Shown: positions 10,023-23,283, counted from the first letter of the stretch. The stretch: DNA of 64,000 nt from Luteimonas sp. YGD11-2 (GCF_004118975.1 NZ_CP035376.1:2604001-2668000); one strand, 5' to 3'. Numbers and translations are program-made. Notes: generated by a model not told the origin, from the letters alone.

Positions 10023-10128
10023 GCGTGCCCAGGGGGGTGTGCGGACAGCCGGCCATGGATGGCCGGCGGCCGGCCGTGGTAGCTGGACGCGGACTCCGGC
10101 CGGGGGAGCACACCCCCCTGGGCGCGCG
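10023..10128 (+). repeat. Composite repeat, copy B: T2 palindrome
   Basis: Outer stem of about 20 bp with one mismatch: GCGTGCCCAGGGGGGTGTGC pairs with GCACACCCCCCTGGGCGCGC. Hairpin 1 is GCCGGCCAT-GG-ATGGCCGGC. Hairpin 2 is CGGCCGG/CCGGCCG around the loop CCGTGGTAGCTGGACGCGGA. The spacer before it carries AGATCAACGACGGAGAAC and GCGCCGAAGCCGGCGGA, both shared with other copies. Confidence 0.85.
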
Positions 10129-10215
10129 ACGGGCAGCGCGGATCGCGGCGGAGCGGCTTGGACGCCGGGAGCACTTCGATCGGTGCTTCCGCGGTGTAGG
10201 GAGGACAACCTCACT

Positions 10216-14580
<4,365 letters not shown>

Positions 14581-14990
14581 GGGTCTCGCCTGCACGGCGA
14601 CGGTGGCTTGCACATGCGGCGCGCCGGGATGCGCGACGTGGCGAACATAGCGGTCAGGATGCCCGATCTGCGCCCGGCGTGGCCGCGCTTCAACGCTGCC
14701 GGCCCGGGATGTTCAGGCCGCGGCCGGCGCACCGCTGCCCTCCGCGATCGCGGAGGGCGTCACCGCGATGGCAACGCCCCAGCACGCGCCGCATCAAGCG
14801 TCGCGGCTTCACCGATACGCAGGACATTAACGTCGGCGGGCACCGGTGCAGGAAACGCGGCAGCGCATGCCCACACCTACGCCGACCCCGCCGACTCGGA
14901 TCCCCGGATCGATCCCGGGAAATGGCCCCGACAGCGACGCAAGCCGCGCAGGGACTGCGCGGTGTACCGCTGGCGCACCGCCGCGCGAAC
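14581..14990. other. 410 bp gene-free region between lhr and the Abi gene
   Basis: No convincing reading frame. It contains a perfect 22 bp palindrome at 14737-14758 (half-site GCCCTCCGCGA) about 157 bp upstream of lhr, and a short GGATC/GATCC-rich stretch near 14918-14930. This is the left boundary of the defence block. I found no copy of the tRNA-Lys 3' end here by eye. Confidence 0.5.
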
Positions 14991-15863
14991 CTAGCGCCAC
15001 AGGTGCCGCCCCCTCCAGTCCGCTGGAATCTTCATCGCGTCCAGCGGCACCGCGGGATGCGCGTCCAGCAGTGCCCAGAGTCGTTCGCGCCATTGGCAGC
15101 CGGGTGACACCAACAGCAGCATGTGCCTGAGCACAACCAGCATCCCGTACAGGCGGCCGTTGTCCGGGACCTGGTGCGGCCAGGTCAGGCTACGCGAAGG
15201 GAACCGTGGCCGGATCGCGAATTGACGGTTCCAGAGCCGCTTGTGGTGGGCGCAGACATTGCGCAGGTAGGTCAGCGCATGCAGCCAGCTGCGCAGGAAC
15301 TGTTCATCCACCCCGTACTCTGCCGCGATCTTCTGTTTCAACGCCGGCGCCAGCGCAGCGTAGAGCTTGGATACTGCGCCGAAGGACAGCAGCTCGGTCG
15401 CCATCCAGACCGGCAAGTGGGGTTCGGAGGTGTACTTCTTCCGGAAGTGTCCCGCGAACGTCTCTTTCGCTCGCCTCTCCTCCCCGACCAGCTCGTCCAT
15501 GAATCGGCCATGCTCGAAGCCGGGGGCGAAGTTGGCAGGGTCGGTGTGACCGAACGACCCGTAGGCGTGCGCGATCTCGTAGGTGATGGCCGTGCGGATT
15601 GCGACTTCGATGCGCTCGATGGCATCGAGCACCAGCAGCCGCAGCTTGCGGTCGAAGATGTACAGACCGGCCACATCGTTGAAGTCGGTACCGGCGCGGA
15701 AATCCTCGCCATCTTTGAACGGAAGGAAATAGGCGCTGAGGCGGTAATAGCTGACCTTCTGGAGCCATCGCATGGCCCGGTCGGGGTCAGGGATGGCCAG
15801 GCCGCGCTGCCGCAGCAAGTCCATTTGCTCGTCGAAGGTCAGGGCCGGCTTGGTGTAGTGCAT
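14991..15863 (-). CDS. Abi family (AbiD/AbiF-like, HEPN) abortive-infection protein
   Basis: A 290-residue protein with the pattern of Abi_2 family phage-exclusion proteins: the N-terminal QMDLLRQRGLAI...YYRLSAYFLPF, the central FDRKLRLLVLDAIERIEVAIRT, and RNVCAHHKRLWN at 201-212. The last contains an R-x4-H motif (R201, H206), the catalytic signature of HEPN RNases. By family it would cleave RNA, perhaps tRNA, after phage infection, killing or arresting the cell; that role is inferred. It is the last gene of the minus-strand defence block, 154 bp after the restriction gene, with a terminator-like hairpin in the gap. ATG 15863 fits the family start. Confidence 0.85.
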   Translation of the reverse strand: MHYTKPALTFDEQMDLLRQRGLAIPDPDRAMRWLQKVSYYRLSAYFLPFKDGEDFRAGTDFNDVAGLYIFDRKLRLLVLDAIERIEVAIRTAITYEIAHAYGSFGHTDPANFAPGFEHGRFMDELVGEERRAKETFAGHFRKKYTSEPHLPVWMATELLSFGAVSKLYAALAPALKQKIAAEYGVDEQFLRSWLHALTYLRNVCAHHKRLWNRQFAIRPRFPSRSLTWPHQVPDNGRLYGMLVVLRHMLLLVSPGCQWRERLWALLDAHPAVPLDAMKIPADWRGRHLWR

Positions 15864-15875
15864 TGTTCAGGCAAT

Positions 15876-15929
15876 AAAAACCCGCCAATTATGCGCGTCA
15901 CCTGCCGAGGCAGGGCTAAGCGTGGCGGG
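15876..15929 (-). terminator. Hairpin plus T-run between res and the Abi gene
   Basis: On the minus strand CCCGCCA (15923-15929) can pair with TGGCGGG (15881-15887), followed at once by TTTTTATT. The loop contains a perfect inner stem, CCTGCC/GGCAGG at 15901-15914. It sits after res and 13 bases before the Abi start codon, so it could end the R-M transcript or attenuate entry into the Abi gene. A possible -10 CATAAT lies inside it. Confidence 0.5.
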
Positions 15930-16017
15930 TGTGTTGCCGCAAAGATTACGGAATTCCGTTGTCAGCGGCAAGCTTCGGGCAGTCAGGCATTCAGTCCATG
16001 CGAACAGCGCGGTAGCC

Positions 16018-18690
16018 TCATCCCGCCGCACTGGCGGCCATCCAGTCCCAGGCTGGCGCCATCTCGTCCCAGTCAAAGGTGGCGCCCAGGCTCCCGTCGT
16101 CATTGACGACCCTGAGCTTGTCGCCGTCCTTGGTGACGAACATCACCTTCCCGTAGATCTTCGGTATACGGCGCGACTTGCGGGAGGCGTCCTTGGTGCT
16201 TTCCTTGGTTTCCACCAGCCGCGTCACCTCCGGCGCTCCCTCGGGATGCGAAAGACAGATGACGAAGTCCGGGTAGAAGTAGTTGCGGTGCTCGCCACGC
16301 ACCAGCCGCACCGACCAGGGTTTGCGATCCGGGTTTCGGTGCCACCAAAGCACCGCGTCGTCCCGGTCCAGGGCTTCTACAAATGCGCGTTCCTCGTCAT
16401 TCAGCCCCATGGAAGCGTCAAAGCCCGAGACGTGCCAACGGCCGCCCGCATACGGTGCGGTTGACTCGCCGAGCCTGGTCTGGGCATCGATGTCCAGACC
16501 ATCCCGATCGTGCTGGAGCCGATCCTTGTGCGGTGGAATGACGCCATAGATGTTCTTGCGCGACGGTGCCAGTGGATGCTGCAGCGGGTACAGCAAGGCA
16601 TCGGGCAGAGGCGCCGCGTCGTTCACCGTGGCAAAGCGCGCCACGCTGTCCTGCACCAGCTCGGTCAAGGCCTGGGCCTCCCGGCGGATGACCCAGCAGG
16701 CGGCATCGCGGGCGAGTTGCATCAGACGCTTCTCATCGTGGACAGCGTCACCGACTTCGGCCGGGGACATTTCGACGTCCGGCCGAAGCCGCTCGGCCAG
16801 CGTCGTCACGATGATGCGGACATCCTCATCCTCCACCTGCGGAATGCGCCGCAGGCAGCTCTCGGCCTCGCGCAGGAGGGCGCCCCGGTCAGTGATGATG
16901 GCCACCTCTTCCTCATGCCGCTGGCCGGCTGTCAGTTCCGTGTGGACCTCCTTCTCGCGCAGCAAGTGGTAGGTGGCACGCACGGCACTGGCGATCAGAT
17001 TGCCATCCATCGGCAGCTCCATCGCCGCCTGTCGCGACACCTGCGCCATGTCGGCCAGCATCGGGCGGGTTTCCTGCTTGAGGCAGGCCGGCACGGCGGC
17101 CGACCGCATGCTGCGACGATACGGCTGCAGCCCCATGGCCTTCAGGGATTCGATCAACGCCTCTTCATCCGCCGGCAGCACCGCGGCCGCGCCAGCGCCA
17201 GCTGCCACGACACGGTCCCACCCCATCAGGGTCGTGCCGGGATCGAGTTCTGCAGCTCCCCCAGCGAACAGCCCTTCCTGCGCAGGCTCGCCGGGATTGC
17301 CCAGCTCCTTGACGGGCGCCCGTGAGGTCACAGCGTCCTGCGGCATCTCCTCGTAGGTCACCGGCATCTGCGGTGTTACCCGGTTGCTGAAAACCGTCGC
17401 CCCCGACGCGGTCTGCCGGGTCACCATGCGCTCGGTCTGGCCCTCCAGCTGGCTCTTGACCGCACCACTGGTATTCACGGCCGACTGGAACCCCTGCTGG
17501 GCCTCGGCATCGGCCAGGTAAACATAGGCCGTATCCAGCTCCGGCGGAATCGGCAGTGGCCTGGGAAACGCCTTGCGGATGGCAGGCGCCACCCGCATCA
17601 CGCGCCCGATGAACTGCATGGCGAAGTCGGCGTCGTTCACCGGCTTGGTCGATGCGAGCACGAATGCGCGCGGCGCATCGAAGCCGGTACCGGCGGACTG
17701 CTTGAAGATCAGCACTTCCTTGCTGCTGTCGTTGGCGATGGCCGCCATCAGCACTGGGTCAGGATCGTCCGCCGAATGGGTTCCGATCACCGCGGGCGGC
17801 ACCTTGCACAGCCGCACCAGCTCTGTCTGCGCCTCTTCGACCGCGTTCTTGCCATTGGCCACCTGCACCAGCAGCAAGGGCGTCAGGTCAACGCCGGCTT
17901 CCTGCAGCCTGCGCTTGAGCCACAGGTGCTGCAGCCAGGCCTGGCGCAGCACGGTGCGCTTGAGGTCCGCCACGGTGGAGACGCTATGCCGCAGGTCGTA
18001 GACCACCGCCTCGATGTAACGCTTGTTGAGCCGGGCTTCGACCACTTCCGAACGACTGACCACGAATGCTTCGCGCGCACCCTTCCCTGCCTTGGCCAGG
18101 AACTCGTCCAGGCGCGCATCCTTGGGCGTCGCGGTCGCCATCACCAGATAGTCCGGCGCCAGCCAGTGGGCGAACTGCCCGAACTCGGTGCCGTGGTCCA
18201 GGCCGATATGCGCCTCGTCCACCACCAGCCCGATCTTCAGGCCGCGCACGCGGGCCAGGGCCACGAACTCGTCCAGCGTCTGGCGCTCATCGTCGGCATC
18301 GCCGGCGTAGCCGGCCCGGCGATCCTTGGCACGAGCCACTGCCTGCGCGGTGGACAGCAGCACCGTCCCGGCCGTTGGCTCCTGGTTGCGTCCCTGCGCC
18401 AGCATGACCGGCGTCAGCCCCGGGGCATTGGCCAGCAAGGAGTCCTCGGTCTGCTGCACCAGGTTCACGAACGGCACGAACCACAGCCACAAGGTTGGTT
18501 GCGCAGCCGACACCTTGTCCAGCACGCCGGCGAGCATGAAGGTCTTGCCGGAGCCGGTCGGCGCGCGGAGCAGGCATGGCGGCGACGGGTGGCGCAGCAG
18601 GGCCGCCGCCATGCTGTCGATGATGGTCCGCTGGAATGCGGCGGGCACCAGCGCACTGGACTGTGCGGCGGCGAGATTGAGCGAACTCAC
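16018..18690 (-). CDS. Type III restriction endonuclease subunit (Res)
   Basis: An 890-residue helicase-nuclease that translocates or senses along DNA and cleaves when the partner methyltransferase finds unmodified sites. Walker A APTGSGKT at 43-50, DEAH at 158-161, the motif III-like ATATP, the late helicase motif QFIGRVMRV, and a C-terminal PD-(D/E)xK nuclease site, PD at 807-808 and ETK at 827-829. Size and order match type III Res proteins. The GTG start overlaps the mod stop by four bases (GTGA, 18687-18690), so the two are translationally coupled and form a complex. All key residues are present, so it is probably active. Confidence 0.9.
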   Translation of the reverse strand: MSSLNLAAAQSSALVPAAFQRTIIDSMAAALLRHPSPPCLLRAPTGSGKTFMLAGVLDKVSAAQPTLWLWFVPFVNLVQQTEDSLLANAPGLTPVMLAQGRNQEPTAGTVLLSTAQAVARAKDRRAGYAGDADDERQTLDEFVALARVRGLKIGLVVDEAHIGLDHGTEFGQFAHWLAPDYLVMATATPKDARLDEFLAKAGKGAREAFVVSRSEVVEARLNKRYIEAVVYDLRHSVSTVADLKRTVLRQAWLQHLWLKRRLQEAGVDLTPLLLVQVANGKNAVEEAQTELVRLCKVPPAVIGTHSADDPDPVLMAAIANDSSKEVLIFKQSAGTGFDAPRAFVLASTKPVNDADFAMQFIGRVMRVAPAIRKAFPRPLPIPPELDTAYVYLADAEAQQGFQSAVNTSGAVKSQLEGQTERMVTRQTASGATVFSNRVTPQMPVTYEEMPQDAVTSRAPVKELGNPGEPAQEGLFAGGAAELDPGTTLMGWDRVVAAGAGAAAVLPADEEALIESLKAMGLQPYRRSMRSAAVPACLKQETRPMLADMAQVSRQAAMELPMDGNLIASAVRATYHLLREKEVHTELTAGQRHEEEVAIITDRGALLREAESCLRRIPQVEDEDVRIIVTTLAERLRPDVEMSPAEVGDAVHDEKRLMQLARDAACWVIRREAQALTELVQDSVARFATVNDAAPLPDALLYPLQHPLAPSRKNIYGVIPPHKDRLQHDRDGLDIDAQTRLGESTAPYAGGRWHVSGFDASMGLNDEERAFVEALDRDDAVLWWHRNPDRKPWSVRLVRGEHRNYFYPDFVICLSHPEGAPEVTRLVETKESTKDASRKSRRIPKIYGKVMFVTKDGDKLRVVNDDGSLGATFDWDEMAPAWDWMAASAAG

Positions 18691-20642
18691 GCCGCACCTC
18701 CGGCCTGGCCGTGGCGAAGTGCCTCATGCAAGCCGTAGCACGCCGCGTCCACGCCGTGGCTGGCCAGCGCCTCGGCCAGCGATTCGGGACGCTCGCTGTA
18801 GACGGCGATCCGCGCCACCCCGTTGGCCTGCACCCAGCCACCCAGGATCTCGATCGAGGCAGGGTCCACGCGCGTGCACAGCAGCACGTCGCAATCGTCG
18901 GCGCGGGCGATGAACTGCACCGCCTCCGCTCCGGACGGGCGCAGCGTCTGGGTCAGGCGCAGGCTCAGCAGCGGGTGGGCATGCGATGCGCCTGCCTCGA
19001 AGGGAATGTCGGCAGGCGCAATCTTGTCCAGCTGCAGATAGGCGAATTCGCCGCCCTGCCCGGCGCTGTATCCGGGCTTGCCGGCCCGGCCGGCACCGAC
19101 CCGGCGCATGCGTTCGGCGCAGACATCGCGACAGATGTTCTTCGCCGGCTCCCTCGCCGTGGCTTCCGTGCTGGAGCACAGGATGTAGCGACGCCGGCCG
19201 TCGTCTTCGGCATTGAGTTCCAGCACCGCCCGCCCCGTCGTGCCCGAGCCGGCAAAGAAGTCCAGCACGATGTCGCCCGGCCTGGAGGCCTGGGTCAGCA
19301 GGGCCCGGATCAGCGCAGAGGGCTTCGGGTGCTGGAACGCCTTGGATCCCAGCTCCGCCTTCACCTCGTCGGTCGCCACGCCGCCGCGCGGGCTGCGCAG
19401 CACCTCCGGCTGTTCGTCCTCGTCTTCGGTATCGAAGTCGACGTCCTCGTTCAACCCGGCGATCCAGCTCGACAGTGGCGCAAGGCGCTCGCTCTCCGGC
19501 CTGCTGTCCCAGAAATCCTTGCGCGACGGGCGACCGGGCGCGATCGGCTTCCCGATCCAGAAGTCGAGGTCAGGCAGGTCTTCGCGCAGCAAGGGCGTCT
19601 TCTTCTTGGGGAGCATGGGTCCGTTCCCGGAACGGATGGCCTCAAGCAATGCGTCACGCGTCTTGAAGCGAAGTACGTCGTCACCATTGCAGGGCGGGAA
19701 GTAGATCAGCCGCTGTGCGATCAGCGCCTCGATGGTTTCACTGCGCAGCGCGGCCAGCGCGGCCTGCACCTGGTCTTCCGTGATCCCGTCCCGCCGCCGG
19801 ATCTCCTGTTCGGATGCAAAACGCCAGACGCTGTCCGGATCGCAGGGATACCAGCAGCCGGTGTCCGGATCCTGGATCGGGTAATAAGTATTTGGGCGCT
19901 CAATCAGAGACTTGTTCGTAGTGATTGGACGCGGTGCCCAATCGCCCCGCGCATCCCCATCCGGGTTCCGGAATTTGCGCCGGTCCGTCGCCCGGCCGTT
20001 GAACCGGAATTCCGGATTGGCGTAGACGAGCACGTGCTCGTGCACATGGCTGAAACGCTGGCCCAGGTCATTGCCGGTGTCCTTGGTGCGCCAGGCCAGG
20101 CTGCCGACCCGTCGCCCGGGGAACACCTCGTCCATCAGCAGCTCCAGCCGCGCCCGGTTCTCGTCGTTGATCGACACCAGGATCACGCCGTCGGGCGTCA
20201 GCAGGTCGCGGGCCAGCCTCAGCCGCTGGTACAGGAATTCCAGCCACTGCGAATGGCGCCAGCGGTCGTTGGCGCCCACATAGCGGTCGTTGTAGACCCA
20301 GTCCTTGTTGCCGGTGTTGTAGGGCGGATCGATGTAGATCACCCGCACGCGTCCGGCATGGGTGGACTTGAGCAGTCGCAGGGCGTCGAAATTGTCGCCC
20401 TCGATGATCAGGTTACGGTGCGGCTCTCCGGGCGCCATCCCATCCGGCCGATGGCCCAGTTCGGGGACCAGGCGCGGCAACACGACATCGGCATTGAGTG
20501 CCTCGTCGCGCGCGATGGCGTCGCTTTCCCAGTACAGCCCCAGCTTGCGCCTGGTCAGATGCTCCACCAGCAGGCGGCGCAGCTCCGGCGCGCCCAGTTC
20601 CTCCAGGCGGGCCATCAGGGATCGTGCGTTGGCATTGGTCAT
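18687..20642 (-). CDS. Type III DNA methyltransferase subunit (Mod)
   Basis: A 651-residue beta-class DNA methyltransferase. The catalytic DPPY (105-108, in YIDPPYNTG) comes before the SAM-binding motif DFFAGSGTTG (461-470), the order expected for type III Mod. The long stretch between them is the likely target-recognition region and gives specificity to both modification and restriction. DPPY predicts N6-adenine methylation. The ATG at 20642 overlaps the stop of the PIN toxin gene as ATGA (20639-20642), and its own stop overlaps res. Further in-frame codons upstream lie inside the toxin gene and lack family similarity. I saw no simple-sequence tract that would suggest phase variation. Confidence 0.9.
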   Translation of the reverse strand: MTNANARSLMARLEELGAPELRRLLVEHLTRRKLGLYWESDAIARDEALNADVVLPRLVPELGHRPDGMAPGEPHRNLIIEGDNFDALRLLKSTHAGRVRVIYIDPPYNTGNKDWVYNDRYVGANDRWRHSQWLEFLYQRLRLARDLLTPDGVILVSINDENRARLELLMDEVFPGRRVGSLAWRTKDTGNDLGQRFSHVHEHVLVYANPEFRFNGRATDRRKFRNPDGDARGDWAPRPITTNKSLIERPNTYYPIQDPDTGCWYPCDPDSVWRFASEQEIRRRDGITEDQVQAALAALRSETIEALIAQRLIYFPPCNGDDVLRFKTRDALLEAIRSGNGPMLPKKKTPLLREDLPDLDFWIGKPIAPGRPSRKDFWDSRPESERLAPLSSWIAGLNEDVDFDTEDEDEQPEVLRSPRGGVATDEVKAELGSKAFQHPKPSALIRALLTQASRPGDIVLDFFAGSGTTGRAVLELNAEDDGRRRYILCSSTEATAREPAKNICRDVCAERMRRVGAGRAGKPGYSAGQGGEFAYLQLDKIAPADIPFEAGASHAHPLLSLRLTQTLRPSGAEAVQFIARADDCDVLLCTRVDPASIEILGGWVQANGVARIAVYSERPESLAEALASHGVDAACYGLHEALRHGQAGGAA

Positions 20643-21082
20643 GGCGGGCAGATGAGTTGGAGTGTCGGGTAGTAGGTGCGATACCGCTTCGCATCCCGCG
20701 TCAGCAGCGCCATGCCCTCGATAGCGGCATGGGCACCGATGTAGAAGTCGGGCAGCGGCGAAGTGCGCGCGCCCTTCGCGCGGCGGTACTGCAGGAAAGC
20801 CTTGCCGGCGAGGAAGCCGGCCTCCCACGGCAGCTCCAGACGGGTGAAGGCCTCAGCCGGCAGGGCCGCGTCCAGCTCCTCGATGCGCTCGAAGCCGACC
20901 GAAACCTCGGCGTAGATGATGGGGTTGATGCACAGCTCGGCCCCGTCGGCGCAGGCATCGAGCTGCGCCGCCGACCACTCGTACCAGTCCGGATCGTCTG
21001 TCAGCACGTCCAGCAGGACGTTGGCGTCCACCAGTACGCGTCTGGCTGCAGCCGGCGTCGCGGCGGGCGTGTCAGTCGCCAC
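20639..21082 (-). CDS. PIN-domain toxin (VapC-like)
   Basis: A 147-residue PIN nuclease. The four acidic active-site residues are visible: D19 in VLVDANVLLD, E59 in IIYAEVSVG, D112 in LPDFYIGAHA and D130 in LLTRDAKRY. VapC-type toxins cut specific RNAs such as initiator tRNA or rRNA and are held inactive by the co-expressed antitoxin. It overlaps the antitoxin gene by 11 bases and the methyltransferase gene by 4, so it is embedded in the same operon as the restriction system. Confidence 0.88.
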   Translation of the reverse strand: MATDTPAATPAAARRVLVDANVLLDVLTDDPDWYEWSAAQLDACADGAELCINPIIYAEVSVGFERIEELDAALPAEAFTRLELPWEAGFLAGKAFLQYRRAKGARTSPLPDFYIGAHAAIEGMALLTRDAKRYRTYYPTLQLICPP

Positions 21083-21320
21083 GGGTCAGCTGCATGATCT
21101 CGTCGGTGCCCATGCGCGCCGTCGCGCGGCCGCGCAGCCGCGCAGCCAGGCCGCCGCGGCGGGTCTTGGGCGGATGGGCGATGGTGGTCTCGGCCTCGCG
21201 CAGCGCGGCTTCGCGCACGAAGGTGGCCACCGGCAGGCCGTGCAGTTCGGCGGCGCGACGCAGGCGGTTCTTGTCCTCGACGCTCAGGCGCAGGTCGAGA
21301 CGATCGGCGGTTGCGGTCAT
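21072..21320 (-). CDS. Ribbon-helix-helix antitoxin
   Basis: 82 residues. RLDLRLSVEDKNRLRRAAEL followed by VATFVREAALREAETTI is a ribbon-helix-helix fold and resembles DUF1778/TacA-type antitoxins more than classical VapB. The C-terminal part (HPPKTRRGGLAARLRGRAT) would wrap the PIN toxin. The start at 21320 has a strong GGAGG five bases upstream. First gene of the toxin-antitoxin / type III R-M operon. Expected to repress its own promoter; an inverted repeat is present just upstream. Confidence 0.85.
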   Translation of the reverse strand: MTATADRLDLRLSVEDKNRLRRAAELHGLPVATFVREAALREAETTIAHPPKTRRGGLAARLRGRATARMGTDEIMQLTRGD

Positions 21321-21336
21321 GTTGGCCTCCAAGTGC

Positions 21337-21355
21337 GTACGGCAGGCTACCGTAC
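21337..21355. promoter_or_regulatory. Inverted repeat upstream of the antitoxin gene, candidate operator
   Basis: GTACGG and CCGTAC arms separated by seven bases, 17 bases before the antitoxin start. Toxin-antitoxin operons are normally autoregulated by the RHH antitoxin binding such a palindrome. Function here is inferred from position only. Confidence 0.45.
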
Positions 21356-21454
21356 ATGAAGGCAAGACGCGTGGACATCACAGTGGACCGTGGCGTTCAA
21401 CACCCGGAAAGCGTACGCCCGGCCAGCGGCTCCCGAGCAGGCGACTGGCGCGAG

Positions 21455-21530
21455 TGGTGGGTCGTGATGGATTCGAACCATCGACCAGCGGATTAAAAGT
21501 CCGATGCTCTACCGACTGAGCTAACGACCC
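21455..21530 (-). tRNA. tRNA-Lys (anticodon UUU)
   Basis: A 76-base cloverleaf including an encoded CCA. The acceptor stem GGGTCGT pairs with ACGACCC, the D arm is GCTC/GAGC, the anticodon stem TCGGA/TCCGC carries loop CTTTTAA (anticodon TTT), and the T arm is GATGG-TTCGAAT-CCATC. The 3' end faces the defence block, the usual arrangement when a tRNA gene has served as an integration site. Confidence 0.96.
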
Positions 21531-21718
21531 GTGAGCTGCAAGGCCGGCGGCGCCGGCGTGCAATCGTGGTGCGATTTTGCCACAGAGTGCCGGCTTCGCG
21601 TCGAACCGCGTGCACGGATACGCGCGATCGCGCGGCCGGCACGGATCGTGCATCGTGTCGCATGGCGCGGCCTCCGGCCCCGACGGGGCCGTTATCGCAT
21701 GCTACAAACCGTGTGCGG

Positions 21719-21760
21719 TTGATCTCGATCAACCCGCCACCTCACGCAGGCGGCGACAAT
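21719..21760 (+). promoter_or_regulatory. Fnr-type site and -10 of the ccoN promoter
   Basis: A perfect anaerobox, TTGATCTCGATCAA (21719-21732), lies with its centre 32 bp from the centre of the -10-like GACAAT (21755-21760). This places the site at about -41.5 from a start near 21767, class II activator geometry. The leader is about 16 bases and contains AGGAG before ccoN. Confidence 0.85.
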
Positions 21761-21782
21761 ACGCCCGAACCAGGAGATCTGC

Positions 21783-23270
21783 ATGGATTCCACACACTTG
21801 GCGCCCACCGGCGCCGGGATGGCGTCGGCTGCTGCCGTACGCAACGAGTACTACAACGACCGCGTCGTGCTCCAGTTCGCCGTTGCCACGGTGGTCTGGG
21901 GCGTGATCGGCATGCTGGTGGGCGTGGTGATCGCCGCCCAGCTGTACTGGCCGACGATGACCGACGGCATCTCCTGGCTGAGCTACGGCCGCCTGCGCCC
22001 GCTGCACACCAACGCGGTGATCTTCGCGTTCGGCGGCAGCGCGCTGATGGCCACCAGCCTGCACGTCGTACAGCGCACCTGCCATGTGCGGCTGCTGTCC
22101 GACAGGCTTGCCGCATTCGTCTTCTGGGGCTGGCAGGCGGTGATCGTGGCCGCGGTCATCACCCTGCCGATGGGCCTGACCCAGGGCAAGGAATACGCCG
22201 AGCTGGAATGGCCGATCGACATCCTGATCGCCGCGGTGTGGGTGTCCTACGCGGTGCTGTTCATCGGCACGATCGCGAAGCGCCGGGTGCGCCACATCTA
22301 CGTGGCGAACTGGTTCTATGCCGCCTTCATCATCGCCGTGGCGCTGCTGCACATCGTCAACAACATCGCGCTGCCGGTGAGCCTGGGCAAGTCGTACCAG
22401 GTCTATACCGGCGCCGTGGATGCGATGGTGCAGTGGTGGTACGGCCACAACGCGGTCGGTTTCTTCCTGACCGCCGGCTTCCTCGGGATGATGTACTACT
22501 ACGTGCCCAAGCAGGCCGGGCGCCCGATCTATTCCTACCGCCTGTCGATCGTGCACTTCTGGGCGCTGATCGCGGTGTACATGTGGGCCGGCCCGCACCA
22601 CCTGCACTACACCGCGCTGCCGGACTGGGCGCAGTCGGTGGGCATGGTGTTCTCGCTGATCCTGCTGGCGCCCAGCTGGGGCGGCGCGATCAACGGGATC
22701 ATGACCCTGTCGGGTGTGTGGCACAAACTGCGCACCGACCCGGTGCTGAAGTTCCTGATCGTGGCGATCAGCTTCTACATGATCGCCACCTTCGAGGGAC
22801 CGATGATGTCGATCAAGACGGTCAACTCGCTGTCGCACTACACCGACTGGACGATCGGCCACGTGCACGCCGGCGCGCTCGGCTGGGTGGCGATGATCTC
22901 GATCGGCTCGCTGTATTCGATGCTGCCGCGCGTGCTCGGCCTGTCGAACATGTACTCGGTGCGCTGGATGGACCTGCACTTCTGGGTGCACACCCTCGGC
23001 GTGGTGCTCTACATCGTGGCGATGTGGATCGCCGGCGTGATGCAGGGCCTGATGTGGCGCGCCACCAACGACGACGGGATGCTGACCTACAGCTTCGTCG
23101 AGTCGCTGGCGGTCACCTACCCCTACTACATGGTGCGACTGGTCGGCGGGGTGCTGGTGGTCGCGGGCATGCTGCTGATGGCCGCCAACGTGTGGAAGAC
23201 CTTCGCCATGGCGCGCGGCAACGGCCCGGTGCGCAATCCCGTGCTGGCGCCTGCCGCCGACCACGCCTGA
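21783..23270 (+). CDS. ccoN: cbb3-type cytochrome c oxidase subunit I
   Basis: The catalytic membrane subunit (495 residues) that reduces oxygen at high affinity and pumps protons. About twelve hydrophobic segments. Haem and copper ligands are visible: the early His in [18 protein letters not shown], the pair in [10 protein letters not shown], and the late His in [17 protein letters not shown] lies eight bases before ATG 21783. First gene of the cbb3 operon, behind a perfect Fnr site. Confidence 0.97.
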   Translation: MDSTHLAPTGAGMASAAAVRNEYYNDRVVLQFAVATVVWGVIGMLVGVVIAAQLYWPTMTDGISWLSYGRLRPLHTNAVIFAFGGSALMATSLHVVQRTCHVRLLSDRLAAFVFWGWQAVIVAAVITLPMGLTQGKEYAELEWPIDILIAAVWVSYAVLFIGTIAKRRVRHIYVANWFYAAFIIAVALLHIVNNIALPVSLGKSYQVYTGAVDAMVQWWYGHNAVGFFLTAGFLGMMYYYVPKQAGRPIYSYRLSIVHFWALIAVYMWAGPHHLHYTALPDWAQSVGMVFSLILLAPSWGGAINGIMTLSGVWHKLRTDPVLKFLIVAISFYMIATFEGPMMSIKTVNSLSHYTDWTIGHVHAGALGWVAMISIGSLYSMLPRVLGLSNMYSVRWMDLHFWVHTLGVVLYIVAMWIAGVMQGLMWRATNDDGMLTYSFVESLAVTYPYYMVRLVGGVLVVAGMLLMAANVWKTFAMARGNGPVRNPVLAPAADHA

Positions 23271-23283
23271 CCCGGAGCGACCG

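Noticed and set aside
14581-14990. Attachment-site copy of the tRNA-Lys 3' end at the left edge of the defence block
   Set aside because: No matching stretch found by eye and no integrase gene in the window. Island integration remains a guess.
18687-20642. Phase-variable mod gene
   Set aside because: Type III mod genes are often phase variable, but I see no homopolymer or short tandem repeat in this one.
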